64,000 nt of DNA, from contig JALOAL010000008.1 in assembly GCA_023228825.1 (NCBI GenBank), positions 62,001 through 126,000 of the forward strand, read 5' to 3'. Numbering within the stretch: position 1 is the stretch's first letter; each line of letters starts with the position of its first letter. The DNA comes from Dehalococcoidia bacterium. Its GTDB lineage: Bacteria > Chloroflexota > Dehalococcoidia > UBA2979. Positions 1 through 8,198 of this stretch are shown in pieces. The position numbers were made by a program, and so were the translations under genes. A model generated the notes under the pieces. That model had not been told where the DNA came from and ran no database searches. It worked only from the letters and a program-made list of their open reading frames with translations.

Positions 1-1185
1 CTGGGCGTGACGGGCTCGATCTCCTGCTACAAGGCCGTGGAGGTCGCCAGCCGCCTCGTGCAGGCCGGCGCGAGCGTGGACGTGGCGATCACCGCGCACG
101 CGGCGGAGTTCGTGACCCCGCTGACCTTCCGCTCCATCACCTCGCGCGAACCGTACGGGGACATGTGGCGCCCGCACGGCGAGTACGGCGAGGCGCACGT
201 GGAGTTGGCGAGGCGCGCTGACCTGATGCTGATCGCGCCCGCCACCGCCTCCACGCTGGCGCGCCTGGCGCACGGACTGGCGGACGACATGGTGTCGCTC
301 ACGGCGCTCGCCACCGCGGCGCCGGTGCTGGTGGCGCCGGCCATGGACGGCCAGATGTGGGAGCACGCCGCGAACCAGGCCAACGTGGCCACCCTGGCGG
401 ACCGAGGTGTGCAGTTCATCGGCCCGGTGGAGGGCCGCCTGGCCTCCGGCCGCACCGGCCGAGGGCGCCTCGTGGAGCCCGCCGAAATTGTGGACCTGGC
501 GCGGGCGCGCCTCGCGCGGGAGCGTGGCGACTACCTGGGCCGCAAGGTGGTGGTGAGCGCCGGCGGGACGCGCGAGGCGATCGACCCGGTGCGCTTTGTG
601 GGCAACCGTTCCAGCGGCAAGCAGGGCTACGCCATTGCGGAGGCGGCCCGCGACCGGGGCGCGGAGGTGGTCATCGTTTCCACCGTTGCGCTCCCGGCCC
701 CGGTGACCGTGCGCGTGGTGACGGTGGAGTCGGCGCTGGAGATGCAGGAGGCGACGCTGGCGGAGTGCGCGGACGCGGACGCGCTGGTGATGGCCGGCGC
801 CGTGGCGGACTACCGTCCCGCGCAGGCCGTCGCCGGCAAGATCAAGCGCGGCGAGGCCGGCGACATCAGCATCGACCTGGTGGAGAACCCGGACATCATC
901 GCTTCCGTGCCGGTGGAGAACGCGCGGGCGGGCGGCCTGGTGAAGGTCGCCTTCGCTGCGGAGACGGACGACCTGATCGCCAACGCGCAGAAGAAGTTGG
1001 CGAAGAAGGGCGCACACCTGATCGTGGCGAACGATGTTTCCTCCACGGACGCGGGTTTCTCTGTGGACACGAACCGCGTGGTCATCCTCAGCGACCGCGG
1101 CGAGCGCGACGACCTGGACCTGATGTCCAAGTACGACGTGGGCCACGCCATCCTGGATCGCGTGCGGACGTACCTGGAGGGGTAA
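1..1185 (+). CDS. coaBC: CoaBC, bifunctional phosphopantothenoylcysteine synthase/decarboxylase (5' end cut by window edge)
   Basis: Makes 4'-phosphopantetheine for coenzyme A: CoaB joins phosphopantothenate to cysteine and CoaC decarboxylates the product. The first visible codons read LGVTGSISCYK, the usual start of the flavin-binding CoaC half, so only a few residues are missing before base 1. The CoaC substrate motif PAMDGQMW is near visible residue 113. The CoaB half begins around residue 180 with VSAGGTREAID and carries NRSSGKQG, AVADYRP (about 267) and the KIKR lysine motif (about 280). 394 residues are visible, close to the full family length. The internal GTG at base 7 is not a credible start. 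Confidence 0.95.
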   Translation: MGVTGSISCYKAVEVASRLVQAGASVDVAITAHAAEFVTPLTFRSITSREPYGDMWRPHGEYGEAHVELARRADLMLIAPATASTLARLAHGLADDMVSLTALATAAPVLVAPAMDGQMWEHAANQANVATLADRGVQFIGPVEGRLASGRTGRGRLVEPAEIVDLARARLARERGDYLGRKVVVSAGGTREAIDPVRFVGNRSSGKQGYAIAEAARDRGAEVVIVSTVALPAPVTVRVVTVESALEMQEATLAECADADALVMAGAVADYRPAQAVAGKIKRGEAGDISIDLVENPDIIASVPVENARAGGLVKVAFAAETDDLIANAQKKLAKKGAHLIVANDVSSTDAGFSVDTNRVVILSDRGERDDLDLMSKYDVGHAILDRVRTYLEG

Positions 1186-1225
1186 GCCGCCGGGGACGAC
1201 CGCCGACGGAGGTTGCGAGGGGAGC

Positions 1226-1567
1226 CTGCGACTTGTCCGGCAACCACCTCGCCAGGGCTTCCGCCGGCGCTCCACAGACGCAGAGCGGGCCCTCTGGCGA
1301 GCGCTCCGTGCCCACCGTTTCGCCAACCTCAAGTTCCGGAGGCAGCAACCGATCGGCCCCTACATCGTGGACTTCGTCTGCCTCAGTCACCGCCTGGTGA
1401 TCGAAGTGGACGGCAATGAGCACACCCGCCGCAGAGCCGCTGACGAGGCGCGAGAGTCTCGCCTGATCTCGGACGGTTTCCGCGTCATCCGGTTCTCAGA
1501 CAGGGAAGTGCTGACCGAGCTGGAGGGAGTGGAGGCGGCCATTCTGCTGGCAATCGCCGGCGCGAGC
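1226..1567 (+). pseudogene. DUF559 endonuclease-like domain, probably decayed
   Basis: This frame reads STDAERALWRAL, FRRQQPIGPYIVDFVC, VIEVDG and DGFRVIRFSDREVL, the whole signature of the small Vsr/REase-fold DUF559 family, including its acidic E-x-D site. No ATG, GTG or TTG lies in frame before the conserved N-terminus; the only candidate is a CTG at 1226. There is also no stop where the family normally ends: the frame runs on to 1906, antisense through the next gene. Loss of both ends suggests a remnant. The alternative is a functional gene with a CTG start and a read-through tail. Confidence 0.5.
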
Positions 1568-1578
1568 CGGCCATCTGC

Positions 1579-2145
1579 CTACCCCTCGCGCTCCTCGAGC
1601 GTGCGGACGAGGTCCTCGAAGGCGTGCCAGTGCTCTACGGAGCGGACGTGGGCGGCGGGTTCATCGCCTCGGTCGAAGATGGAGCCGAGGAGCAGCGCGC
1701 CGGTGGTGGGATGGTCCAGGAACGAGTCGAAGACGCGCGCCGTGTCGTCCAGGTGGACGCGCAGGCCCAGCGCGCGGGCGACCTCGTGCTTTGGTCCTCT
1801 CGATGTGAAATGGAAGTCCTGGATGGGGAGGTGGTTCGCCTCGATCCACTGGCGCGCGAGGACGCTCTCGTGGTCGTGGCGGGCGGTGAGGATGACCAAT
1901 TCGTGACGCTCCGCGAGGCGGGCCGTGACCTCTGCGGCGCCGGGCTTGACTGGCATCTGCAGGCCCAGGTCCGTCTCCAGCAGTTCGAGGACCAACTTCG
2001 ACCAGTCCTTGCCCAGGCGGTCTTCCGGCCGCGAGCCAGCGGCACGCAGGGCCCCGAGGTCCACCTCCCAGCGCCGGAGCGTCTCGGTCTGGAGCATGCC
2101 GCCGAAGTCACAGAGCGTGTCGTCGAAGTCAATGCCGATCCGCAT
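1579..2145 (-). CDS. HAD-superfamily 5'(3')-deoxyribonucleotidase-like phosphatase
   Basis: A 188-residue HAD phosphatase. Motif I is at the N-terminus (IDFDDT, Asp6 nucleophile and Asp8 acid/base), motif II is the Thr in VILTARHD (about residue 87), the motif III Lys is in GPKHE (about 119) and motif IV is HLDDT (132-135). A short enzyme with IDFDDTLCDF and the late LDD motif resembles the NT5C group, which removes phosphate from nucleoside monophosphates; the true substrate cannot be read from sequence. It ends tail to tail with the DUF559 remnant and stands alone on the minus strand. Confidence 0.75.
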   Translation of the reverse strand: MRIGIDFDDTLCDFGGMLQTETLRRWEVDLGALRAAGSRPEDRLGKDWSKLVLELLETDLGLQMPVKPGAAEVTARLAERHELVILTARHDHESVLARQWIEANHLPIQDFHFTSRGPKHEVARALGLRVHLDDTARVFDSFLDHPTTGALLLGSIFDRGDEPAAHVRSVEHWHAFEDLVRTLEEREG

Positions 2146-2260
2146 GCTGCGAGGGTACCCCGTGGCAGCGCCCGCGGCGGAGGTCCGGCGGCGTGTTCGG
2201 GGTGGTGGAGGGCTAGCGGACTGGCCGCGGCGCCGGCCGGGCAGAGGTGATGTGTGCGCC

Positions 2261-2701
2261 TCAGCCTGCGGGTTGGAGCAACTGGATGGTGTTGCCGTCC
2301 GGGTCTCGGATGGTGGCGATCTGGCCGCCCCAGGACTGCGCGTACGGCTCGGCGAAGAAGGTGACGCCGCGGGCCTTCATGGCGGCGGCCAGGCCGGCGA
2401 TGTCGAAGGTCAGCAGGTTCACCATCAGCCGGTCCGGGTCGGTGTTGGGGCCCGTGACGCCGCTGTGCACGCCGATGATCAGGCGGATGTTGGTGGGCGG
2501 CTCGCCCCACGAGAACGCGACGTGTTGCTCGCGGTTGGTCGGCTGGGGGGTGAGCCCCAGCCGGTCCGTGTAGAACGCCCGCATGGCCTCGAAGCGGTCG
2601 GCGTTGGTCCAGATCACGATGCTGGCGAGGCCCTCCACGCGGGGGATGTCGCCAGACTCCCGTGGGTGGGGGTGGTCGCCGGGGGTGGGTGTCTCGGCCA
2701 T
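2261..2701 (-). CDS. VOC (glyoxalase/bleomycin-resistance fold) family protein
   Basis: A 146-residue protein with one vicinal-oxygen-chelate domain. VEGLASIVIWTNADRFEAM opens the fold after a 20-residue polar tail, and it closes with the family ending IRDPDGNTIQLLQ. I chose the ATG at 2699-2701 because the frame further upstream is low-complexity antisense of pepA. It begins 17 bases after the stop of the leucyl aminopeptidase on the same strand, so the two are probably co-transcribed. VOC proteins range from metal-dependent lyases and dioxygenases to binding proteins; the substrate is not predictable here. Confidence 0.8.
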   Translation of the reverse strand: MAETPTPGDHPHPRESGDIPRVEGLASIVIWTNADRFEAMRAFYTDRLGLTPQPTNREQHVAFSWGEPPTNIRLIIGVHSGVTGPNTDPDRLMVNLLTFDIAGLAAAMKARGVTFFAEPYAQSWGGQIATIRDPDGNTIQLLQPAG

Positions 2702-2718
2702 GGGTCGCCTTGTCCTCC

Positions 2719-4221
2719 CTACTTCGCCCGGGCCTTCACGAACTCCACGAGCGTGCGCACGGGGGTGCCTCGCATGCCCTTCACCATCCAGCCCTTGTCG
2801 CTGCTGGCGCTCATCACCCCGGCGATGTCCAGGTGCACCCATGGGGTGTCCCCGGCGAAGGCCTCCAGGAACTTGGCGGCGGTGATGGAGCCGGCCTGGC
2901 GGCCGCCCGTGTTCTTCAGGTCCGCCACGTCCGACTTGATCTGCTCGCCGTATTCGGAGTCCATGGGGAACTGCCAGATGCGTTCGCCCGCGGCCTCTGC
3001 GGCCTTCTCCACCTCGGCATAGAGGCGGTCGTTGTTGGTGAAGGCGCCCATGCGCACGGTGCCCAGCGCCACACCAATGGCCCCCGTCAGCGTGGCCACG
3101 TCCACGATGGTGTTACAGCCGTTGGCGCGCGCGTACGCGATGGCGTCCGCCAGCACGAGGCGGCCCTCCGCGTCCGTGTTCAGCACCTCGATGGACTGGC
3201 CGTCCATGGCGTAGACCACGTCGCCGGGCTTGGTGGCGGAGCCGCTGGGCATGTTCTCCGTGCACGGGGCGATGGCCATCACGTTCACCGGCAACTTCAG
3301 GCGGGCGATCGCGCTCATGGCGCTGATCACCGTGGCCGCGCCGCTCATGTCGCCCTTCATCGCCTCCATGCCCTCGGCCGGCTTCAGGGAGATGCCGCCC
3401 GTGTCGAAGGTGATGCCCTTGCCCACCAGGCCCACATAGCGCCCGCGCGTCTTGGCGCCGTTGTAGGTGAGCACGATGAACTTGGGCGGCTGGATGGAAC
3501 CGTTGGAGACCGAGAGGAACGAGCCCATCTTCAGGCGCTCCGCCTCCGCACGTTCGATGACGGTGCACTCCACGCCGGTCTCAGCGGCCATCTGCTGCGC
3601 CCGCGCCGCGATGATGGTGGGGGTCATGAGGTTGGCCGGCTCGTTCGCCATGTCGCGCATCATGTTGGTGGCTTCGGCCACGATCACGCCGGCCTCGGCG
3701 CCACGGCGCGCCTGCGTGGCGCGGCGCGCGGAGGTCTCCACCAGCGTCACGTCGCCCAGCGTGTGCTCCGGCTTGTCGCCGTCCCTGGTGTGGTGCTTGT
3801 CGAAGCGGTAGAGGCCCAGCACGAGGCCTTCGGCGGCGGCCTGCCCGGACCCGTCGGCGTCCACGCCCGTGGGTGTCTCCTGCAGCGAGATGGCCACGCG
3901 GCCCGCGTCGATTCCGCGCAGGCTGCGGCCCAGGGCGCCCAGGCGGTCTCGGAGTGTGGTGGTGGTGAGTTTGGAGCGCTCGCCCACGCCGTAGACCACC
4001 ACGCGCTTGGCCTTCATGCGCCGCGCGGCAGGCAGTACCGTGAACTCGGCGCTCTTGCCCTTGATGTGGCCGTTTTCGAGCATGGTGGCGATGACGCCGC
4101 CCAGCGCCAGGTCCACTTCTGCGGTCGCGCCGGTGAGGGAGCGCACCCCCTGGGCCAGCGGCACCACGTAGGTGTCCGCCTCGATCCCCGTGATGCTGCC
4201 GCCCTCGACCGTGATCTGCAT
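2719..4221 (-). CDS. pepA: Leucyl aminopeptidase, M17 family
   Basis: A two-metal cytosolic aminopeptidase that removes N-terminal residues from peptides. The C-terminal catalytic domain shows the lysine/metal motif VGKGITFDTGG, the metal-binding KGDMSGAA, and the family signature NTDAEGRL, followed by ATLTGA. The product is 500 residues, normal for M17. The ATG at 4219-4221 was chosen because an AGGGGAG ribosome site lies six bases upstream and residues MQITVEGG begin the usual N-terminal domain; a longer open frame upstream is not credible. The VOC gene follows at once, and a PAP2 gene diverges from its 5' side. Confidence 0.93.
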   Translation of the reverse strand: MQITVEGGSITGIEADTYVVPLAQGVRSLTGATAEVDLALGGVIATMLENGHIKGKSAEFTVLPAARRMKAKRVVVYGVGERSKLTTTTLRDRLGALGRSLRGIDAGRVAISLQETPTGVDADGSGQAAAEGLVLGLYRFDKHHTRDGDKPEHTLGDVTLVETSARRATQARRGAEAGVIVAEATNMMRDMANEPANLMTPTIIAARAQQMAAETGVECTVIERAEAERLKMGSFLSVSNGSIQPPKFIVLTYNGAKTRGRYVGLVGKGITFDTGGISLKPAEGMEAMKGDMSGAATVISAMSAIARLKLPVNVMAIAPCTENMPSGSATKPGDVVYAMDGQSIEVLNTDAEGRLVLADAIAYARANGCNTIVDVATLTGAIGVALGTVRMGAFTNNDRLYAEVEKAAEAAGERIWQFPMDSEYGEQIKSDVADLKNTGGRQAGSITAAKFLEAFAGDTPWVHLDIAGVMSASSDKGWMVKGMRGTPVRTLVEFVKARAK

Positions 4222-4511
4222 GGGAACTCCCCTTCGTGCCACGCCGGCGTCCCTGCGGAACGCGCTTTCGGGACGTGGCGAACCTTCGGTGCGTTCATGG
4301 GCCCGAACCGTGCGCGTCCGGCCGCGCAGGGGCGGCGCTCCGGGAACCTCCGGAGGCGGACGAGCGTTCAGGATGTGGTGCGCACCAGCGCCGAGCATAG
4401 TCATGACGCTTTCACGGGGACAACAGAAGCCCCACCGGGGTATCATGGACTGACGTAGTGGCGGCCTCCTTCCGGCAAGCGGGGGAAGCACGCCGAGCAG
4501 GTAACCGCCCG

Positions 4512-5330
4512 ATGCAGGCTCGTATCTACCGCTATATCCACCAGGCCACGTCGCCCACGCGACGGTCGGTCTCCTGGTTCGATCTGGTAGAGATCCTGCT
4601 GGTGGCGCTGGGCTTCCTGCTGTACTTCGTGGTCCGTGGGGGCGTGGTGGACCGCACGGGCGAGGCCCTGGCGAACGCGCGCGCCATTATCGACGCGCAG
4701 AAGGCGGCGGGCCTGCTCTTCGAGCCGGCGCTGAACTCCTGGGCGCTGGCGGAAGCCTGGCGCGTAAACTTCTTCAACTTCGTCTACTTCTGGATGGACT
4801 TCCCGCTGATCGTGGGTATTGGCCTCTTCATGTTCTTCAAGGCCCGTTTCCACTACACGCTGCTGCGGGACGCGCTGCTGATCTCCGGCGGCTTTGCGCT
4901 GGTCGTGTACTACACCTTCCCGGTGGCGCCGCCTCGGTACCTGCCGGAGTGGGGCTTCGTGGACACCATCGAGCAGTTCTCGAACCTGTCGTACCAGGCG
5001 TCCTCCATGAAGCCGTTCGTGAACCCGTTCGCGGCGGTGCCGTCCCTGCACGTGGGCTGGTCCGTGTTGCTGGCGTTCGTGCTGTTCATGGCCACCCCCA
5101 ACTGGATCGTGCGGGGCGGGGTGCTCTTCGTCCTGGTGGCGCAGGTCGTGGCGGTGATGGCCACCGCCAACCACTACTTCTTCGACGCGCTGATCGGGAC
5201 GCTGATGTCGCTGGTGGCGCTGATGGTCGCCATGTGGCTGCAGTCCGCCGGCTACCCCCGGATCCGAGCCTTCTTCGGACGCCGCGCGGCCGAACTCGAA
5301 GCACGCCAGGCGCGGCCGACCGCCGCCTGA
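4512..5330 (+). CDS. PAP2-family integral membrane phosphatase/transferase (Aur1/Ipt1-like)
   Basis: A 272-residue protein with about six hydrophobic helices. The split PAP2 signature is present: VAPPRYLPEWGF, then PFAAVPSLHVGWSVL (the SLH motif) and ANHYFFDALIG (His and Asp of the last motif). This form, with the long first segment LVEILLVALGFLLYF, matches the PAP2_3 subgroup, which includes inositolphosphotransferase-like and lipid-phosphate enzymes. The catalytic face should be extracytoplasmic. It probably acts on a phospholipid or polyprenyl phosphate. The start at 4512 (MQARIYRY) is favoured over a GTG at 4458. It diverges from pepA; a possible -10 (TATCAT) lies at 4441-4446. Confidence 0.75.
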   Translation: MQARIYRYIHQATSPTRRSVSWFDLVEILLVALGFLLYFVVRGGVVDRTGEALANARAIIDAQKAAGLLFEPALNSWALAEAWRVNFFNFVYFWMDFPLIVGIGLFMFFKARFHYTLLRDALLISGGFALVVYYTFPVAPPRYLPEWGFVDTIEQFSNLSYQASSMKPFVNPFAAVPSLHVGWSVLLAFVLFMATPNWIVRGGVLFVLVAQVVAVMATANHYFFDALIGTLMSLVALMVAMWLQSAGYPRIRAFFGRRAAELEARQARPTAA

Positions 5331-5374
5331 CCCACCACCCCCAGCCTTCAGGCCGATGCGTCTTCGCTACGCCG

Positions 5375-6118
5375 TCACGCGAGGCGGAGCGGGGTGTAGT
5401 CCTCTGGCGGGCGGCCCAGGAGGACGGAGGAGCGCGGCACCGGCGGGAGCAGGAAGGGCCGCAGATCCGCCTCGCGGGTGAACTCGAAGCCAGCGTCCGT
5501 GGCCAGGCGCTTCAGGGTGCGCTCGGAGCGGAGGCGGGGGCGCGGGCCACGAGGCGAGACGACGCGCGCGTTCCAGGCGTCCAGCCGCGGGTTGCCCGTG
5601 GGGCCGAACTCCCAGACCACGGCCAGCCCGCCCGGCTCCAGCACGCGGCGGACCTCCGCAAAGAGCCCCACCACGTCCACGTCGTCCATGAACTTCACGA
5701 GGTGCCCGCAGAGCACGAGGTTGAACGCGCTGTCCTGGAACGGCAGCGCTGTGGCGGCGCCCTGCACCAGGCCCGCGCCTCGACGCGGGTTGCCCTCGTC
5801 ACGCTGGGCGTGTCGGAGCATTTCGCGCGAGAGGTCCAGGCCCACGGGCGGGTGGTCGCACTGCAACTGGTCGTCCAGGTTGCGGAGGATGGCGCCGCGG
5901 CCGCAACCCAGGTCCAGCAGTCGCGTGCTGGCGTCCAGTTTGAGGTTCCGGGGCAGTCGGTAGAGCGCCGCGTTCATCCCCCACTGGCCTGGCCCCATCA
6001 GCCAGCGGTAGCCCGCTGCCGATGGCGAAGACGCCGAGACCCAGCGCTCGAACGCGAGCGCGCGGCGGGCCTGGTCCGCGGGTGCTGACGGGGGGATGTT
6101 GCTGCTCACGTGAGGCAT
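5375..6118 (-). CDS. Class I SAM-dependent methyltransferase
   Basis: A 247-residue methyltransferase of the Methyltransf_11 type. Motif I is LLDLGCGRG, the motif II acidic residue is in VGLDLSREML, and the later motifs are ALPFQDSAFNLVLC and RRVLEPGGLAVVWE. The N-terminal 60 residues are polar and variable, then FERWVSASSPSAAGYRWLM leads into the fold. It could modify a small molecule, a quinone or a lipid; nothing in the context decides. The ATG at 6116-6118 was chosen as the first start that excludes a low-complexity extension. It diverges from the lipoprotein array. Confidence 0.8.
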   Translation of the reverse strand: MPHVSSNIPPSAPADQARRALAFERWVSASSPSAAGYRWLMGPGQWGMNAALYRLPRNLKLDASTRLLDLGCGRGAILRNLDDQLQCDHPPVGLDLSREMLRHAQRDEGNPRRGAGLVQGAATALPFQDSAFNLVLCGHLVKFMDDVDVVGLFAEVRRVLEPGGLAVVWEFGPTGNPRLDAWNARVVSPRGPRPRLRSERTLKRLATDAGFEFTREADLRPFLLPPVPRSSVLLGRPPEDYTPLRLA

Positions 6119-6211
6119 CGTCCCATCGGTGGCGGACAGGCTCAACGACGCCGCGCCCGCGGGGAGGATAAGGTGGAAGCGTCGGGGTCGCGGCACTCAG
6201 GATGTCGCCCT

Positions 6212-6949
6212 ATGCGCACGCACCACCGGCTCCCTCTGCCCGCATTCGCCCACGTCGCCCTCCTCGTCCTCCTCGCGCTCGTCGTCCTCGTGTCCTCCGC
6301 CTGCGACGAGGAGGACGACGCCTCGGACAGCGGCGCGACCGCTACCACCACGCAGGCCGCCTCCCCCTCGCCCACGGCGACCCCCGCGGACGCGGGCACG
6401 GCCAGCCCCACCACTACCCCGACGCCCACCGCAGGCGGCGTCCCCCAGGCCGTCACCGGCATTGCCGAGGTGGACCTGCTGATCCAGGCCGTGGCGGAGG
6501 CCGACGTCGACGCGTTGGTGGAGCGCACGCACACGCAGGCGGTGCCCTGCACCACGGAACAGGGCGCCGGCGGCCCGCCTCAGTGCCAGGAGGGTGACGA
6601 GCAGTCCACGCCGTACACGGTCTTCCCGGTCATCGGCTGCGAGGGCGGTTGGACGGACGACCCGGAGACGCTGTGGACGCGCTTCGTGCAGGAGGCGGGC
6701 AGCCTCTACGCCGCCACCGAGGCGGGCTTCGAGGCGAACGAGTGGCCGCAGCCAGACGTCTACCTCATCTTCCCTCGGACGATCACCGGCGGCGCCGGCG
6801 GCGAGGGCGCCGCACGCCTCCACGTCTCCGAGGACGGCGCCATCCTGGCCTACTGGGAGGGCTGCCAGGCGCCGCTGGAAGAACTGATGCAGTACGACAA
6901 CCAGGAGTTGGAGGTCATCGCCGGCCCGTTCGCGGAGGACGTGGAGTAG
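6212..6949 (+). CDS. Putative lipoprotein A, one copy of a Cys-containing repeat domain
   Basis: A 245-residue exported protein of unknown function. A signal peptide (hydrophobic LLVLLALVVLVSSAC) ends in a lipobox Cys at about residue 31, followed by a Ser/Thr/Pro-rich linker to about residue 75. One globular domain follows: GIAEVDLLIQAV, a Cys, then GGPPQC, FPVIGCEGGW and a late Cys in YWEGC, ending IAGPF. The same Cys pattern recurs in the next two genes, so all three are paralogues, and this is the simplest member. Four conserved Cys suggest two disulfides outside the membrane. Confidence 0.75.
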   Translation: MRTHHRLPLPAFAHVALLVLLALVVLVSSACDEEDDASDSGATATTTQAASPSPTATPADAGTASPTTTPTPTAGGVPQAVTGIAEVDLLIQAVAEADVDALVERTHTQAVPCTTEQGAGGPPQCQEGDEQSTPYTVFPVIGCEGGWTDDPETLWTRFVQEAGSLYAATEAGFEANEWPQPDVYLIFPRTITGGAGGEGAARLHVSEDGAILAYWEGCQAPLEELMQYDNQELEVIAGPFAEDVE

Positions 6950-7016
6950 CCTCGCTCAGTCGAGCGGAACCAGACCGCACCGCGCGGCGTGTTCCTCACG
7001 AAGGTGAGGCGACCCC

Positions 7017-8048
7017 ATGCGTGTGCGCGCACTTGCCGTCCTGGCGGCGGCGTTCCTCCTGGTCTCGGCGTGTGACTCCGGCGAGAGCGCCATCTCCACC
7101 CCCACGTCGACGCCGGTCGTGCCCACCGCCACGGTCACGCTCACCGTATCGCCCACCCCGAGTCCAAGACCGACGGCAGAGACGCCTCGGACGGCCGGTG
7201 ACCCGGACGTGGACGCGATCATCGAGGCGGTGGAGGCGCGCGACCTGGGCGCGCTGTCCGCCTACATCGAGATGCAGACAGAGGCGTGCACGCACGCGCT
7301 CGGCATCGGCGGGCCGCCGAAGTGCGCGCCCGAACAGCCCGAGGGCGAACGGGTGGAGGCCTTCCCGGTCTCCTCCTGTGAGGCCGAGTGGCACACCCAG
7401 CCCGTGCTCACGCTCGGCCTCGTCCTGCAGGCGGAGCAGGGCCTCTACGCCGTCGCCGAGGCGCCCGACGGCTTCGACCCCTCGTTCGGCGGACCGGAGG
7501 TGGACACGCTGGTGGTCTTCCACGCGGACCGGCACCAGGGCGGCTTCCGGCTGAACCTCACGGACGGGCGGATCACCTCGCTCACCATGGGCTGCGACAC
7601 CATGCTGGAGAACTTCGTGAGCCAGCAGGGCCAGGCGTTCCCGCTGGTCATCGGCCCCTTCGACGCGCAGCCCTCGACGCAGACGAGCGCGCCGGCAACG
7701 GGCATCGAGGCGCTCGACCACGCGCTCGCAGGCGTGGCCAGGTACGACCTCATGACGCTGACTCAGGACGCCCTGCGGGCAATGGAGGAGACGCCCGCCG
7801 TCGCCTGCCAGGAGGAGATCCTGGAAGGCTCCACTGCCGAGTGCGACCCTAAGAACGGCGAGGTGGACGGCACGCCGGTGCACGTCTTCCCGAGCGCCTA
7901 CTGCCACGGCGTCTACTCCCGCAGCCCCCAGGCCCTGCTCGCTGCGTTCCTGGATCAGGCGCCCGTGCTGCACTCGATCTACCAGGCGCCCTCGGAACCG
8001 TCGCCGTCGGCGAACTTCCCGCACAGCGAGTGGTGGGTGGTATACTAA
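7017..8048 (+). CDS. Putative lipoprotein B, two repeat domains, second cut short by an in-frame TAA
   Basis: A 343-residue lipoprotein. The signal peptide runs to VSAC (Cys19), followed by a Thr/Pro-rich linker. Domain 1 (about 60-220) has IGGPPKC, FPVSSCEAEW and TMGC and ends VIGPF, as in lipoprotein A. Domain 2 starts at TGIEALDHALAG and stops after EWWVVY at a TAA (8046-8048). The same frame continues past the stop with LTAADGF and DAVRLHVSDAGG and ends at 8198. That stretch aligns with the missing tail of the domain and overlaps the next start codon, so the stop looks like a recent nonsense change or a sequencing error. Confidence 0.75.
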   Translation: MRVRALAVLAAAFLLVSACDSGESAISTPTSTPVVPTATVTLTVSPTPSPRPTAETPRTAGDPDVDAIIEAVEARDLGALSAYIEMQTEACTHALGIGGPPKCAPEQPEGERVEAFPVSSCEAEWHTQPVLTLGLVLQAEQGLYAVAEAPDGFDPSFGGPEVDTLVVFHADRHQGGFRLNLTDGRITSLTMGCDTMLENFVSQQGQAFPLVIGPFDAQPSTQTSAPATGIEALDHALAGVARYDLMTLTQDALRAMEETPAVACQEEILEGSTAECDPKNGEVDGTPVHVFPSAYCHGVYSRSPQALLAAFLDQAPVLHSIYQAPSEPSPSANFPHSEWWVVY

Positions 8049-8198
8049 CTCACGGCAGCCGACGGCTTCCCGGACGCCGTCCGCCTGCACGTCTCTGACG
8101 CCGGCGGGGTCCTTATCCTGTGGTATGGATGCGAGGGCACCGTCCCCGCCCTGGTCGAACACGCCGGCGCCCGGGTGGAGTTCAGCCTGGAGGACTGA
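8049..8198 (+). pseudogene. Severed C-terminal part of lipoprotein B domain 2
   Basis: In frame with the preceding gene and directly after its TAA. These 50 codons include VRLHVSDAGGVLILWYGC, matching the domain endings VSEDGAILAYWEGC of lipoprotein A and ITEAGRIVGIDYAC of lipoprotein C, then end in a TGA at 8196-8198 that overlaps the ATG of lipoprotein C as TGATG. The retained coupling overlap shows where the original gene ended. Confidence 0.6.

Noticed and set aside
2662..4458. A 598-codon plus-strand open frame across pepA
   Set aside because: It is antisense to a full, motif-complete aminopeptidase and is His/Gly/Arg-rich in the way of GC-driven shadow frames.
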